Source of the DNA: Corynebacterium sp. MSK041
GTDB taxonomy: Bacteria > Actinomycetota > Actinomycetes > Mycobacteriales > Mycobacteriaceae
Length of the DNA stretch: 64,000 nucleotides
Direction: 5' to 3'
NCBI RefSeq assembly: GCF_030232265.1
Contig: NZ_JASPJK010000001.1
Coordinates: 248,001-312,000 of the forward strand
Position numbers and translations under genes: made by a program
Shown here: one piece after another, positions 16,115 through 26,777 of the stretch
How the letters are laid out: every line of letters begins with the position of its first letter
Numbering within the stretch: position 1 is the stretch's first letter
Notes under the pieces: model-generated
The model's database searches: none
What the model was told of the DNA's origin: nothing
Seen by the model: the letters and a program-made list of their open reading frames with translations, nothing else

Positions 16115-19100
16115 ATGGCCAAGAATTCCTCCTTCGTCCACCTGCACAACCACACCGAGTTTTCCATGCTCGACGGCATGGCAAAGGTGGATCTGTTGGC
16201 GGAGGAAGTGGACCGTCAGGGAATGCCTGCCGTGGGCATGACGGACCACGGCAACATGTTTGGATCCAATGCCTTCTACCGCCGCATGACGGAAGCGGGC
16301 ATCAAGCCGATCATCGGTATTGAGGCCTACATGGCCCCGGAATCCCGCTTCAACAAGAAACGTGTTCTGTGGGGCACCCCTGACCAGAAGAGCGACGATG
16401 TGTCCGCTTCCGGTGCGTACTTGCACCAGACGATGTTGGCGGAGAACGCAGACGGTTTGCGTAATCTGTTCCGCTTGAGTTCCCTCGCCTCGTATGAGGG
16501 CCAGCTGGGTAAGTGGCCGCGCATGGATGCGGAGCTGATCGCGGAGCATGCAGAAGGCATCATTGCCACGACGGGTTGTCCCTCGGGTGATGTGCAGACG
16601 CGTTTGCGTCTCGGGCAGTATGACGAGGCGCTTGAGGCAGCCGCGATGTGGCAGGACATCTACGGTAAGGACAATTACTTCCTTGAGTTGATGGATCATG
16701 GTCTGCACATTGAGCGTCGCGTGCGCGATGATCTGCTACGCATCGGTCAGGCACTGGATTTGCCGCCACTAGTGACCAATGACTGCCACTACGTCCTTGA
16801 ATCCCAAGCACCAGCCCACGAGGCAATGCTGTGTGTCCAGACCGGCAAGACGCTGTTGGACCCAGACCGCTTCAAGTTTGATGGCACCGGCTACTACATC
16901 AAGTCGGCGCAGGAGATGCGTGAGATCTGGGATGACATGGTCCCAGACGGCTGCGACAACACGTTGTGGATTGCGGAACGCGTGGGGGACTACGGCGAAC
17001 TGTGGGAAGAACACCCGCATGACCGTATGCCGCTGGCAACCGTGCCGGAGGGGGAGACCCCGACGACATGGCTGCGGAAGGAAGTGCATCGTGGGCTGCA
17101 AGAGCGCTTCGAAGGTGCGACTGTGCCGGAGGAGTACTACAAGCGTGCGGACTATGAGATCGATGTCATTGACATGAAGGGCTATCCGTCCTACTTCCTC
17201 ATCGTTGCGGAGCTGATTAAGCATGCGCGTTCCGTTGGAATTCGCGTTGGTCCGGGTCGTGGCTCGGCGGCAGGTTCCTTGGTTGCGTACGCGCTGACCA
17301 TCACGAACATTGACCCGATTGAGCACGGGTTGCTCTTCGAGCGATTCTTGAACCCGGAGCGTCCTTCCGCACCGGATATTGATATTGACTTTGATGATCG
17401 GCGCCGCGGCGAAATGATCACTTATGCGGCGGAGAACTGGGGCGAGGACAAGATTGCCCAGGTGATCACCTTCGGCACAGTGAAGACCAAGCAGGCGATT
17501 AAGGACGCGGCGAAGGTGAACTTCGGCCAGCCAGGTTTCCAAATGGCGGACCGGATTAACGCTGCTCTGCCACCGGCGATCATGGCGAAGGATATTCCGC
17601 TGGCCGGCATCATGGATCCGGAGCATGAGCGTTACTCAGAAGCCGCCGAGGTCCGTTCGATGATTGAGACGGATCCTGATGTCGCCAAGATTTATGAGAC
17701 TGCGCGAGGCCTGGAGGGCGTGGTCAGGCAAGCAGGCGTGCACGCGTGTGCGGTGATTATGGCGTCAGTGCCACTCATGGACCACATTCCAATGTGGAAA
17801 CGTCCCGCTGATGGCGCGTTGATCACTGGTTGGGATTACCCGGCATGTGAGGCCATTGGTCTGCTGAAGATGGACTTCTTGGGTCTGCGTAACCTGACGG
17901 TGTTGGGTGATGCGATTGAGAACATCCAGAAAAACCGCGGTGAACATATTCATTTGGACACGCTGGAAACCGATGATGAGGCGGTCTATGAGCTGCTCTC
18001 ACGCGGTGACACCTTGGGTGTGTTCCAGCTGGACTCCGGTGGTATGCAAGAGCTGCTGAAGCGCATGAAGCCGACGGGCTTTAACGATATTGTCGCGTCC
18101 TTGGCTCTGTATCGTCCGGGCCCGATGGGAGTGAATGCGCACTGGGACTATGCGGACCGTAAGAATGGGCGTAAGCCGATCACCCCGATTCACCCAGAGC
18201 TGGAAGAACCACTGCGGGAGATCCTAGATGAAACGTATGGTCTGATCGTTTACCAAGAGCAGATCATGAACATCTCCCAGAAGGTGGCTAACTACACCGC
18301 TGGTGAAGCAGATGGCTTCCGTAAGGCAATGGGTAAGAAGAAGCCTGAGGTGCTGGCTAAGGAGTATGAGAAGTTCTCCGAAGGCATGTTCAGCAACGGC
18401 TATTCCAAGGCCGCGGTGGACGCACTGTGGGGAACGATTGAGCCCTTCGCGTCCTACGCGTTCAACAAATCGCACGCTGCAGGCTATGCGCTCGTGTCCT
18501 ACTGGACGGCCTACCTGAAGGCGAATTATGCGGCGGAGTATATGGCGGCCCTGCTGACGTCGGTGGGCGATAAGAAGGACAAGTCCGCGATCTACCTTGC
18601 GGATTGTCGCCACCTTGGCATTTCCGTGCTGCCACCGGATATTAATGCGTCGGAGGAGAACTTCCTCGCTGTGGACAAGGACATCCGTTATGGGTTGGCC
18701 GCTGTCCGCAACGTGGGTGTGGAAGTTGTGGAATCGATCCGGGAGACCCGCCGAACAAAAGGCGATTTCACGTCGTTTTCTGATTACCTGGACAAGATTG
18801 ATCTGCTGCCGTGCAATAAGCGCATCACGGAATCCCTGATTAAGGCTGGCGCGTTTGACTCACTCGGGCATGCGCGCAAGGGCCTCATGCTCGTCTCTGA
18901 CGATGCGGTGGATTCCGTTCTGACCACCAAGAAGGCCGCGGATAAGGGGCAGTTTGATCTATTCGCCTCGCTTGGCGACGCAGAGGCGTCCTCCGCATTC
19001 TCCATCGAGGTCCCTGAAGATGAGTGGGAGAAGAAGCACAAGCTCGCACTCGAACGTGAAATGCTCGGACTTTATGTGTCCGGGCACCCGCTCGACGGTT

Positions 19101-19669
19101 TCGAAGAAGCGATTGAAGCGCAGACGGACACACCGTTGCCGAAGATCCTCGAAGGTGGCATGCGTCACGGCGATGAGGTGACCATCGGTGGGATTATTTC
19201 AGCGGTGGACCGGAGATTCTCCAAGAAGGATGGCTCCCCATGGGCGATTGTCACGCTGGAGGACCACAACGGCGCGCAGGTGGAGGTGCTGTTGTTCAAT
19301 AAGGTGTACGCGCTCGTTGCCCCGCAGATCGTGGAGGACAACATCATCCTGGTCAAAGCGCATGTTTCCATCCGTGATGAGCGCATGAGTCTCTTCGGCG
19401 ATGACGTGAAGGTGCCGGAGCTGGGGCCAGGCAATGGTGCTGGTCTGCCACTGCGCCTGACGTTGCGCACGGAACAGTGCACGATGGACAACATCCAGAA
19501 ATTAAAACAGGTTCTGACAAACAATCCGGGTGATTCGGATGTTTACCTGAACCTGGTGAATGGGGACCACTCCCAACTGATGATTCTGGGGGATCACCTC
19601 AGGGTGGAGCGGTCCGGCAGCCTCATGGGCGACCTGAAGGCCGCGATGGGCGCTGGGGTGTTGGGCTAA
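16115..19669 (+). CDS. dnaE: DNA polymerase III alpha subunit
   Basis: The 1184-residue replicative polymerase has the usual DnaE1 length. The N-terminal PHP domain starts [20 protein letters not shown]. The polymerase catalytic aspartates lie in [11 protein letters not shown] near residue 418 and in [12 protein letters not shown] near residue 584. Helix-hairpin-helix and OB-fold segments follow ([19 protein letters not shown] near residue 1025). There is no ribosome site upstream, in keeping with a leaderless start. Codon use resembles the neighbouring core genes. Confidence 0.97.
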   Translation: MAKNSSFVHLHNHTEFSMLDGMAKVDLLAEEVDRQGMPAVGMTDHGNMFGSNAFYRRMTEAGIKPIIGIEAYMAPESRFNKKRVLWGTPDQKSDDVSASGAYLHQTMLAENADGLRNLFRLSSLASYEGQLGKWPRMDAELIAEHAEGIIATTGCPSGDVQTRLRLGQYDEALEAAAMWQDIYGKDNYFLELMDHGLHIERRVRDDLLRIGQALDLPPLVTNDCHYVLESQAPAHEAMLCVQTGKTLLDPDRFKFDGTGYYIKSAQEMREIWDDMVPDGCDNTLWIAERVGDYGELWEEHPHDRMPLATVPEGETPTTWLRKEVHRGLQERFEGATVPEEYYKRADYEIDVIDMKGYPSYFLIVAELIKHARSVGIRVGPGRGSAAGSLVAYALTITNIDPIEHGLLFERFLNPERPSAPDIDIDFDDRRRGEMITYAAENWGEDKIAQVITFGTVKTKQAIKDAAKVNFGQPGFQMADRINAALPPAIMAKDIPLAGIMDPEHERYSEAAEVRSMIETDPDVAKIYETARGLEGVVRQAGVHACAVIMASVPLMDHIPMWKRPADGALITGWDYPACEAIGLLKMDFLGLRNLTVLGDAIENIQKNRGEHIHLDTLETDDEAVYELLSRGDTLGVFQLDSGGMQELLKRMKPTGFNDIVASLALYRPGPMGVNAHWDYADRKNGRKPITPIHPELEEPLREILDETYGLIVYQEQIMNISQKVANYTAGEADGFRKAMGKKKPEVLAKEYEKFSEGMFSNGYSKAAVDALWGTIEPFASYAFNKSHAAGYALVSYWTAYLKANYAAEYMAALLTSVGDKKDKSAIYLADCRHLGISVLPPDINASEENFLAVDKDIRYGLAAVRNVGVEVVESIRETRRTKGDFTSFSDYLDKIDLLPCNKRITESLIKAGAFDSLGHARKGLMLVSDDAVDSVLTTKKAADKGQFDLFASLGDAEASSAFSIEVPEDEWEKKHKLALEREMLGLYVSGHPLDGFEEAIEAQTDTPLPKILEGGMRHGDEVTIGGIISAVDRRFSKKDGSPWAIVTLEDHNGAQVEVLLFNKVYALVAPQIVEDNIILVKAHVSIRDERMSLFGDDVKVPELGPGNGAGLPLRLTLRTEQCTMDNIQKLKQVLTNNPGDSDVYLNLVNGDHSQLMILGDHLRVERSGSLMGDLKAAMGAGVLG

Positions 19670-19671
19670 CT

Positions 19672-20082
19672 TTATTTCCCGCCGAGTCGAGCCCGCAGGT
19701 CAGGGTTGAGCAGGAGAACAATCTCCCCAACCTTGGCCAGCATGGTAATGGCCGCTGCGACAGTAGCAACGATCAAAGAGAGCATCTTGAAGTGGTTGCT
19801 CTGCATGTAGGCACCAACGCGGTTCAGGGTAGAAGAGTTCTCGGGAAATCCCCCGTTTGGAGCCGGGTCGCTGGAAGCGCCGTTCGTATCCCACCGGTCC
19901 TTGGTGGGATCAAGCTCGTTCTTGTCTTTCTCTTCCTTCTTTTCAGGAGCCTCAGGAGCCTCCTTGTTGTCCTGAATGTCCTGGCTTTCCTTCACCTCCG
20001 CAGTGGTTTCTGCCAAGGCGGCGGGAGTGACAGAGAAAGCGGTGGTGGCCGCGAGCGCGGCGGCGATGAGGGTCTTCTTCAC
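19672..20082 (-). CDS. Small exported, membrane-anchored protein of unknown function
   Basis: A 136-residue protein with a clear signal peptide (MKKTLIAAALAATTAFSVTP, cleavage near ALA-ET). A highly charged Glu/Lys-rich spacer (about residues 25-60) follows, then a C-terminal hydrophobic helix (MLSLIVATVAAAITMLAKVG) with a short basic tail. It should sit at the outer face of the membrane with its tail inside. It converges on dnaE with a two-base gap and is divergent from ilvA. I recognise no family. Confidence 0.72.
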   Translation of the reverse strand: MKKTLIAAALAATTAFSVTPAALAETTAEVKESQDIQDNKEAPEAPEKKEEKDKNELDPTKDRWDTNGASSDPAPNGGFPENSSTLNRVGAYMQSNHFKMLSLIVATVAAAITMLAKVGEIVLLLNPDLRARLGGK

Positions 20083-20158
20083 GGGGGCTCCTTCTTGAGA
20101 TTTCTAACCGCGAAAAGTGTACGTCCTTGCCGGGGTAAAACCAAGAGATAAAGGGGGC

Positions 20159-20164
20159 TAAGAT
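20159..20164 (+). promoter_or_regulatory. Candidate -10 box of ilvA
   Basis: TAAGAT lies eight bases before the ilvA ATG, predicting a leaderless mRNA. The only G-rich stretch upstream is too far from the ATG to be a ribosome site. Confidence 0.45.
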
Positions 20165-20172
20165 ATGGGTCT

Positions 20173-21444
20173 ATGACTTTCGCACCCGTCCACGCAGCCG
20201 ATATCCAAGCAGCACAGGCGGATATTTCCCGCATTATTGCCCCGACTCCGCTGCAGTACTGCCCGCGGCTGTCCCAGCAGTATGGCGTGGAGGTGTACCT
20301 GAAGCGAGAGGACCTCCAGGACGTGCGGTCGTACAAGATCCGTGGTGCGTACTACAACATCTCCAAGCTTTCCGACGATGAGAAGGCCGCCGGCGTCGTT
20401 GCCGCATCAGCCGGGAACCATGCTCAGGGCGTGGCCTACGCATGCCGGTCGATGGGCATTGACGGCAAGATCTTCGTGCCTAAGCGCACTCCGAAGCAGA
20501 AGCGAGACCGGATCTTGGTGCACGGTGGGGATTCCGTTGAGCTCGTATTGACAGGCAACAACTTCGATGAAGCAGCTGAAGCCGCACATGAGGATGCACT
20601 CGCGCGCGGTGCAACCATGGTGGAACCATTTAACGCCCGTAATACCGTGATCGGCCAAGGCACTGTGGCAGCGGAAGTTGTGTCACAGCTGTCGGCGCTG
20701 GGTAAATCCCTGGATAACATTTTGGTGCCGGTCGGTGGCGGCGGGCTGATCGCTGGTATCGCCTCGTACCTGGCTGATATGTCGCCCCGCACTGCCATCG
20801 TGGGGCTGGAACCAGCAGGAGCGGCGTCGATGGCAGCGGCGATGAAGGCGGGGGAGCCGGTCACGTTGAAGGACGTGGATCCTTTCGTTGATGGTGCTGC
20901 TGTGAAGCGTGTCGGTGACATCAACTACGAGATTGTGGAGCAAAACCAGGGCCGGATTCATCTCACCGATGTGGATGAAGGTGCGGTGTGTACGAACATG
21001 CTGGACCTGTACCAGAACGAAGGCATCATTGCGGAGCCGGCCGGCGCGCTGTCAGTAGCAGGGCTCGCAGAGGTGAACCTCGCGCCGGGTAGCACCGTGG
21101 TGTGCGTGATCTCCGGTGGCAATAACGACGTGCTGCGGTATGCCGAGATCATGGAGCGTTCCCTTGTCCACCGCGGTCTGAAGCACTACTTCCTGGTCAA
21201 CTTCGCGCAGGAACCGGGCCAGCTGCGCCGTTTCCTCAACGACGTGTTGGGCCCGGACGATGATATTGCGCTCTTCGAATATCTGAAGAAGAACAACCGT
21301 GAAACGGGTGCTGCTCTGGTTGGCTTGGAGCTGGCACGGGCAACGGACCTAGAGCCACTGTTGCAACGCATGGAAGACGCATCCTTCGACTGTGAGCGTC
21401 TCATGCCGGGTACACCGGAGTATGACTACATCGTCATCGGCTAA
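20173..21444 (+). CDS. ilvA: Threonine dehydratase (isoleucine biosynthesis)
   Basis: A 423-residue PLP enzyme converting threonine to 2-oxobutanoate, the first step to isoleucine. The PLP lysine is Lys55 in RSYKIRGAYY. The phosphate-binding loop VGGGGLIAG is near residue 190. A C-terminal regulatory ACT-like region of about 85 residues begins with HYFLVNFAQEPGQLRRF, so isoleucine feedback is likely. No leader peptide or attenuator is visible upstream. Its last 11 bases overlap the convergent treZ. Confidence 0.94.
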   Translation: MTFAPVHAADIQAAQADISRIIAPTPLQYCPRLSQQYGVEVYLKREDLQDVRSYKIRGAYYNISKLSDDEKAAGVVAASAGNHAQGVAYACRSMGIDGKIFVPKRTPKQKRDRILVHGGDSVELVLTGNNFDEAAEAAHEDALARGATMVEPFNARNTVIGQGTVAAEVVSQLSALGKSLDNILVPVGGGGLIAGIASYLADMSPRTAIVGLEPAGAASMAAAMKAGEPVTLKDVDPFVDGAAVKRVGDINYEIVEQNQGRIHLTDVDEGAVCTNMLDLYQNEGIIAEPAGALSVAGLAEVNLAPGSTVVCVISGGNNDVLRYAEIMERSLVHRGLKHYFLVNFAQEPGQLRRFLNDVLGPDDDIALFEYLKKNNRETGAALVGLELARATDLEPLLQRMEDASFDCERLMPGTPEYDYIVIG

Positions 21445-23140
21445 TCACCGCGAAACCCCACGGATCTAGAACGGTTGACGTTTCCGTAACTGTCGGCTGC
21501 GTGAAGGAGTAGACCAGTTCGCCGCCAACGGGCACGGTGACGGGTTCACTGGAGAAGTTTGCGGCGAGCACGACATCGTCGTACCCCATGGTGAGCCATT
21601 CTTCACCGCGCTCAACGTGCAGTTCCCGGAGATCATCACGCGCGAGGTTGAAGTCTTTGCGGAGTGACAACAGCTTCTTGTAGGCAGAGAGCATCTGTGT
21701 GGAAGCGTCCCCAAAAACCCAATTGAGCTTCGCCGAATCGAAAGTGGCGGGGTCAGCTGGGTCGGGCACAGTGTCCACGTCCCAGCCGTAGCGCGCGAAT
21801 TCGTGGGCGCGGCCCTCGCTGGTCAGGCGCAGCAGATGGTCATCAGTATGGGACACGAAGAAGGGGAACGGGGTCTGCGCGAAGGTCTCTTCGCCCATGA
21901 AGATCATGGGGGTGAAAGGGGAGAAGAAGATCACCGCTGCTTTGAGAGCATGCTGAGCGGGCGTCAGATTCTGCGAAGGGCGATCGCCTTGCGCGCGGTT
22001 ACCCACCTGGTCATGGGTGGTGGTGTAGGTAATCAGTTTCCACGGAGCGATGCGGGATAAATCCAGTTCTTTGCCGTGGGTTCGTTCGCGGAAAGATGAG
22101 TACGTGCGCCGGAAGCGGTAGCCGTGGCGCAGGGTGTCAGCCAAGATGTCCAGGCTGCCGAAATCTTCGTAGTAGGCGTTGTTCTCACCGGTGATGAGGG
22201 TGTGGAGGGCATGGTGGACGTCGTCAAGCCACTGCGCGTCAAGGCCGTATCCACCGTGCTCATAGGCACTGATGATGCGCGGATCATTCAGGTCAGACTC
22301 AGCGATGATGATGGCGTTCGTCTCATCCGCGATCCGGTTGATGTCTTCCATGATGGAAAACGCAGCGCGGTCATCATAAGAATGCACCGCATCAAGGCGC
22401 AGACCATCCACGTGGAATTCTTCGAACCACTGGCGTACAGCATCGAGGACGTAGGCGCGAACCTCATCCGAATTCGCCCCGGAAAGATTCACCACATCGC
22501 CCCAACCAGTCGAGCCCATGGTCGTGTACGGGCCGAAAAGACCGTTGTAGTTACCGTCGGGGCCAAAGTGGTTGTACACCACGTCGAGATAGACGGCGAT
22601 GTTGTGGGCATGCGCGGCGTCGATAAGCTTCTTCAGCTCGTACGGCCCACCGTAACCCTCGTGGACAGCGAACCAGTCCACGCCGTCATAGCCCCAGTTT
22701 CGCTCTCCGCCGAAAGGTTGCACGGGCATGAGCTCGATGGCGGTCACGCCAAGATCAGTGAGGTAAGGAAGCTTTTCGACGACCCCCGCAAACGTCCCCT
22801 CCGGCGTAAAAGTACCCACGTGGAGCTCATAGATCACCTGGCCTTGGAGTTTCTTGGGGGACCAGGCCTGATCAGTCCACGGGAAATCTGTGTCGAAGAC
22901 TTCCGATAACCCATGAACACCATCCGGCTGGCTGCGTGTGCGTGGATCGGGGAAGGGGCCTGTCCAGTTGTTCCCATCGTGAAGGAGGTAGCCGTAGCGC
23001 TGGCCGGGTTGCTTGGTGGTGTTGGAGACCCACCAACCCCTTTTCTCGGCTCGCTGCATCGGATAGTGCGCACCGTCTAGGACGAGCTGGACGTCATGCG
23101 CATGCGGTGCCCATACTTCAAAGCGTTCGGTGGAACTCAT
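21434..23140 (-). CDS. treZ: Malto-oligosyltrehalose trehalohydrolase
   Basis: A 568-residue GH13 enzyme that releases trehalose from the end made by TreY. An N-terminal carbohydrate-binding domain (FEVWAPHAHDVQLVLDG) precedes the TIM barrel. Catalytic residues are visible in GLRLDAVH (nucleophile Asp), IIAESDLND (acid/base Glu) and TTTHDQVGNR (third Asp). The ATG at 23140 is chosen because the domain starts there; the frame upstream runs into the divergent yigZ gene. treY is nearby but separated by three genes on the other strand. Confidence 0.95.
   Translation of the reverse strand: MSSTERFEVWAPHAHDVQLVLDGAHYPMQRAEKRGWWVSNTTKQPGQRYGYLLHDGNNWTGPFPDPRTRSQPDGVHGLSEVFDTDFPWTDQAWSPKKLQGQVIYELHVGTFTPEGTFAGVVEKLPYLTDLGVTAIELMPVQPFGGERNWGYDGVDWFAVHEGYGGPYELKKLIDAAHAHNIAVYLDVVYNHFGPDGNYNGLFGPYTTMGSTGWGDVVNLSGANSDEVRAYVLDAVRQWFEEFHVDGLRLDAVHSYDDRAAFSIMEDINRIADETNAIIIAESDLNDPRIISAYEHGGYGLDAQWLDDVHHALHTLITGENNAYYEDFGSLDILADTLRHGYRFRRTYSSFRERTHGKELDLSRIAPWKLITYTTTHDQVGNRAQGDRPSQNLTPAQHALKAAVIFFSPFTPMIFMGEETFAQTPFPFFVSHTDDHLLRLTSEGRAHEFARYGWDVDTVPDPADPATFDSAKLNWVFGDASTQMLSAYKKLLSLRKDFNLARDDLRELHVERGEEWLTMGYDDVVLAANFSSEPVTVPVGGELVYSFTQPTVTETSTVLDPWGFAVISR
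22618..22628 (-). repeat. 11-base word GCTTATCGACG, copy 5
   Basis: Inside treZ on its coding strand, read as Leu-Ile-Asp before an Ala codon. Confidence 0.8.
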
Positions 23141-23155
23141 GGACTCCACACTAAG

Positions 23156-23161
23156 TAAAAT
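23156..23161 (+). promoter_or_regulatory. Candidate -10 box of the yigZ-like gene
   Basis: TAAAAT, a near-consensus -10, ends nine bases before the ATG at 23171, so the mRNA is probably leaderless or nearly so. Confidence 0.45.
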
Positions 23162-23170
23162 GCGGGCACG

Positions 23171-23800
23171 ATGTTTGTTTCTTTTGAGTTGCCCGCACGT
23201 GACCTGATCACGCACGAGATCACGATCAAGCGATCGCGCTTCATCACCTGGATCACCCGCGCGGAATCTGAAGAGGAAGCGCGGGAGGTCATCGCGGAAG
23301 CAAAAGCCACCTACCCGGATGCGAGGCACCACTGTTCCGCATTCATCCTGCACGGGCAGAACCCTGTTGAGCGCTCCAGTGATGACGGTGAACCATCCGG
23401 TACCGCTGGCAAACCCATGCTGGATGTGCTGCGCGGCTCCGGAATGCGGGACATCGTGGCAGTGGTGATCCGCTACTTCGGCGGTATCAAACTCGGGGCT
23501 GGCGGGCTGGTTCATGCCTATTCCGGGGCGGTGTCTGAGACCCTGGAACACGTCACGCGGGTGGAAAAACGTTTGAGGCAACTCGTATCAGTCGACCTGC
23601 CACATGCGGAGGCCGGACGGATTGAAGCCGACCTGCGTACCAATGGCATCGATGTCGTGGATGTTCAGTACGGTGCAATGGCCACGTACACGCTTGGTAT
23701 TGAGCCCGGAGGTTTAGACGCCCTCAACGAACTACTCGCCGCACTGACCCAAGGCACGGCCGAAGCGTCAGAGACCGGAGAGACATGGGTGGAACGCTAA
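23171..23800 (+). CDS. YigZ/IMPACT family protein
   Basis: A 209-residue cytoplasmic protein with an N-terminal UPF0029/IMPACT domain (KRSRFITWITRAESEEEARE, then SSDDGEPSGTAGKPML and VVIRYFGGIKLGAGGL). A C-terminal DUF1949-like ferredoxin fold of about 70 residues follows. Family members interact with translation or bind nucleic acid, but the molecular job is not settled. It is divergent from treZ and is followed by two short genes on the same strand. Confidence 0.88.
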   Translation: MFVSFELPARDLITHEITIKRSRFITWITRAESEEEAREVIAEAKATYPDARHHCSAFILHGQNPVERSSDDGEPSGTAGKPMLDVLRGSGMRDIVAVVIRYFGGIKLGAGGLVHAYSGAVSETLEHVTRVEKRLRQLVSVDLPHAEAGRIEADLRTNGIDVVDVQYGAMATYTLGIEPGGLDALNELLAALTQGTAEASETGETWVER

Positions 23801-23803
23801 ACT
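23798..23803 (+). promoter_or_regulatory. Candidate -10 box overlapping the yigZ stop codon
   Basis: TAAACT contains the TAA stop of the yigZ-like gene and lies seven bases before the ATG at 23811. It is a compact start for the next two genes. Confidence 0.45.
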
Positions 23804-23810
23804 AAACGGC

Positions 23811-24047
23811 ATGACTTTGCAGCCACGCCCACACAATCCAATTGAAGCGCGCAAGCAAGCCGTGCGAAAGTACTCACGCAATGGCGTGATCAGTGTTGGT
23901 GGAGGTGTCGTCGGCGGTGTCGCACTTGGCCTGATCTCCTCCTCCTTCTGGTTCTGGTTCAGCCTTGGTCTCGTCGTTGCAGTTGTCGGTGGCGTGTACA
24001 ACTACGTCAAGGTCCAGCAGATTATTAACCACCGGGACGTGTACTAA
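23811..24047 (+). CDS. Small membrane protein of unknown function
   Basis: A 78-residue protein with a basic N-terminus (EARKQAVRKYSRNG) and two adjacent hydrophobic stretches (VISVGGGVVGGVALGLISSS and FWFWFSLGLVVAVVGGVYNY). It is probably a two-helix hairpin. It joins the S4-domain gene without a gap. No family is recognised. Confidence 0.68.
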   Translation: MTLQPRPHNPIEARKQAVRKYSRNGVISVGGGVVGGVALGLISSSFWFWFSLGLVVAVVGGVYNYVKVQQIINHRDVY

Positions 24048-24416
24048 GTGGAACCTGTCCGGATCGATGTGTGGATCTGGGCTGTACGCATGTACAAAAC
24101 CCGGTCTGATGCCGCCAACGCGGTCCGCGCCGGGCATGTGAAACTCAACGGTAATGCGGTGAAACCGTCAGCCAAGGTGGTGCCAGGAGACCGCGTCAAA
24201 GCATGGAAGGACTACCGCGACCTTGAGTACGAGGTGGTAGAAACCGTGCGCAAGCGCGTCGGTGCTCCCGTTGCGAGGACCTGCTACGTGGACCATTCAC
24301 CGCCCCCACCGCCGAAGGAATACTTCTACTCCATGCCCAAGCGTGATCGCGGTGCAGGCCGGCCCACGAAGAAAGAGCGGCGTGAGATTGACCGGCTGCT
24401 GGGCAGGGACCGCTAG
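24048..24416 (+). CDS. S4-domain RNA-binding protein (Hsp15-like)
   Basis: A 122-residue protein whose first 60 residues form an S4 RNA-binding domain (RIDVWIWAVRMYKTRSDAAN, HVKLNGNAVKPSAKVVPGD). The tail is basic (KRDRGAGRPTKKERREIDRL). It resembles Hsp15, which binds stalled large ribosomal subunits. The GTG start follows the previous stop directly, so it depends on translation of the upstream gene. It overlaps the convergent treY by four bases. Confidence 0.88.
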   Translation: MEPVRIDVWIWAVRMYKTRSDAANAVRAGHVKLNGNAVKPSAKVVPGDRVKAWKDYRDLEYEVVETVRKRVGAPVARTCYVDHSPPPPPKEYFYSMPKRDRGAGRPTKKERREIDRLLGRDR

Positions 24417-26773
24417 GGTTCAACCACCAAAAGCGCTGTGGGGAAGGTCCCCAGCAGGTCACTGACTTGAACGGTGCCTGTAAAGCTTGTTTTCGTCAGC
24501 CGGTTGGTCCAAGTTCCTGCTGGCAGGGTGATCGTCGTTTCGCCCCAACCGCCACGGTCTTCCAGCCCGAGCGGAGAGCGGGTAGCTAGGGCAATAACAC
24601 CTTCGTCGCGCGCGAGGCCCACCAGGTGGTGGGAGGTTTTACCTTCAGCAAAGACCGCGCGATAGTTGTTACCACTGAATACTTCTGGTCGTTCGCGGCG
24701 GAGGCGCAAGCCTTCGTATACCACCGCCTGTTTCATCCGGTCCGCAGAATCGGTGATGCCTTCTTCCAAGTACTGGTTGAGGGTTTGCGCACGGTGAACA
24801 TAATCAACAAACCGGCGATTATCTGGATCAACGAGTGAGAAGTCAATGAACTCTTGGCCCTGGTATGTATCCGGAATGCCGGGGCCAATGAGCTGCAGCA
24901 GTTTTCTGCCCAGCGAAATCTGTACGGCGCCACGGTGGATCTCGTCGACGAATTCCTGGATCATGCTTGCAGCCGGGCCGTCCACCACGGCGTCGACCCA
25001 GTTAGAGATGGCGGTTTCAAACGCTGGGTCATTGTCGAACCAGGTGGTGTGAACACCAGCTTCACGCACCGCTTTTTGTGCGTACGCATGCAGGCGCTGT
25101 CGGACATCGTCGGTCATGCCATCGGCGGGCCACACACCAAGAATGTTCTGCATGAGGAAATGCGCGGTCGCCTGGTCCGGGGCGGGTACGAGCGCGCTGA
25201 CGTGGTGGACCAGCTCGGCAAAGGCTTTCGGGCGTTCCGTGATCTCAATGATGCGTGCGCGAGTATCCTCGCTGCGTTTTGTGTCATGGGTAGTCAGCGT
25301 GGTCATCGCTCGTGGCCAAAGCATTGCCCTTTCTTGCTGCAGCAGGTGGAATTCCGCAGCGGAGACCCCAAAGCGGCCCGGTGCCCCACCGACTTCCTGC
25401 AAAGCGATGAGCCGGCATGCCCGGTAGAACAACGTATCTTCCACACCTTTAGCCATAACAGCGCCACACACTTGGGCGAAGCGGGTCTTGGCCTCATCGT
25501 TGGCAATGAGGGCAGCGGAGATGAGGTTGAGTGCATCACAGCGGGAGGGGAAGCGGCGAGCCATATCAGCGATGATCGTGGAAGTCGTCCGGGACAGGGA
25601 GATGTAGTCGGCGCGGTACACCGGCATCGCGGCGATGAGGTCAATGAGGGTGGCTTCTAGTTCCTCCGTCCCATCTGTGGAGATAGCGCGAGTGAGGCGA
25701 CGGATTTCTGCGGCGAGTTCTGACTGTGCAACTTCGCGCTTCAACTGGTGCTCGGCGGCTTCAATGGCTGCTTCATCCCATGTAGAGCCGGACTGCTCGA
25801 GGGAAAGCATGCTCAGAGAATCCTCGGCTTCACGAGCAATGAAGACACCATCGAGTTCACGCAGCGCGTCATAGCCAGTGGTGCCGTCGACAGCGAGGCG
25901 GGGATCCAATGGCTCGGTCACGCCGAGGATCTTTTCCGCAATGAGGTAGCGGTCCGGCCCGATGAGTGTGCGGAGTTGGTTCAGGTAGGCAAAAGGATCA
26001 GCGAGGCCGTCTGGGTGATCGACGCGGACGCCGTCGATCACATCATCGCGGATAAGCTGGCGCAGCACTTTGTGGGTGTGCTCAAACACCACGGGGTTTT
26101 CTTGGCGGATGCCGGCGAGCCCGTTGACAGAGAAGAAACGACGGTAGGAGATGACGCCGTCACGCCAGTAATGAAGGCGATAGTGCTGCTTCTCGTACAC
26201 CTCCCGCGGATCATCCTCCAAGCTGGTGAAAGAGCCGGGGGTGAGAGGAAAATGATGGTCGTAATAGGCGAGAACCGGTTCATCCTCCAACATGGTGAGG
26301 GTGAGTTTGTCCTCATCGCCGGGGTTGCCCAGAATGGGTAAACCAAGTTTGCCACCGGCGCCATTATCCTCGTGCCAGTCAATGTCAAAGTAGGGCTCAA
26401 ACTGCGAGGACTTTCCGTTTTTAAGAACGTCCCACCACCAGGCATTGAGCTCCGGGGTTTCCACGCCCACATGGTTCGGGACGATATCCACGATGAGCCC
26501 CAACCCAGCGGAATGTGCAGTGGCGGCCAATTCTTTGAGGCCGCTCATCCCCCCGAGCTCCTCATTGATCGTCGTTGGATCTGTCACATCGTAGTTGTGG
26601 TTCGAATCCCGATACGAGGTGAAGATCGGGGAGAGGTACAGGTGAGATACTCCCAGATCAGCCAGGTAGGGGACGACAGCGGCAGCGTCGGTAAAACCGA
26701 ATCCGCGCCCTGCTGGATCAGCGTGGGGTCCACGGAGTTGAAGGCGGTAGGTGGAAGTGATGGGCCGGTCCAT
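24413..26773 (-). CDS. treY: Malto-oligosyltrehalose synthase
   Basis: A 786-residue GH13 enzyme that turns the reducing-end alpha-1,4 bond of maltodextrins into the alpha-1,1 bond of trehalose. It starts ITSTYRLQLR and has SPIFTSYRDSNHNYDV, typical of TreY. Active-site segments are GVRVDHPDGLADP (nucleophile), LIAEKILG (acid/base) and TTHDTKRSEDTRAR (third Asp). The ATG at 26773 lies four bases after the upstream gene, so the two are co-transcribed. The product is passed to TreZ. Confidence 0.95.
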   Translation of the reverse strand: MDRPITSTYRLQLRGPHADPAGRGFGFTDAAAVVPYLADLGVSHLYLSPIFTSYRDSNHNYDVTDPTTINEELGGMSGLKELAATAHSAGLGLIVDIVPNHVGVETPELNAWWWDVLKNGKSSQFEPYFDIDWHEDNGAGGKLGLPILGNPGDEDKLTLTMLEDEPVLAYYDHHFPLTPGSFTSLEDDPREVYEKQHYRLHYWRDGVISYRRFFSVNGLAGIRQENPVVFEHTHKVLRQLIRDDVIDGVRVDHPDGLADPFAYLNQLRTLIGPDRYLIAEKILGVTEPLDPRLAVDGTTGYDALRELDGVFIAREAEDSLSMLSLEQSGSTWDEAAIEAAEHQLKREVAQSELAAEIRRLTRAISTDGTEELEATLIDLIAAMPVYRADYISLSRTTSTIIADMARRFPSRCDALNLISAALIANDEAKTRFAQVCGAVMAKGVEDTLFYRACRLIALQEVGGAPGRFGVSAAEFHLLQQERAMLWPRAMTTLTTHDTKRSEDTRARIIEITERPKAFAELVHHVSALVPAPDQATAHFLMQNILGVWPADGMTDDVRQRLHAYAQKAVREAGVHTTWFDNDPAFETAISNWVDAVVDGPAASMIQEFVDEIHRGAVQISLGRKLLQLIGPGIPDTYQGQEFIDFSLVDPDNRRFVDYVHRAQTLNQYLEEGITDSADRMKQAVVYEGLRLRRERPEVFSGNNYRAVFAEGKTSHHLVGLARDEGVIALATRSPLGLEDRGGWGETTITLPAGTWTNRLTKTSFTGTVQVSDLLGTFPTALLVVEP

Positions 26774-26777
26774 GCCT

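Noticed and set aside
22124-22909. Plus-strand frame of about 261 codons inside treZ
   Set aside because: It is opposite the conserved GH13 barrel, without start signals or recognisable domains.
24854-25660. Plus-strand frame of about 268 codons inside treY
   Set aside because: Shadow of treY; Arg/Gly/His-rich and without family features.
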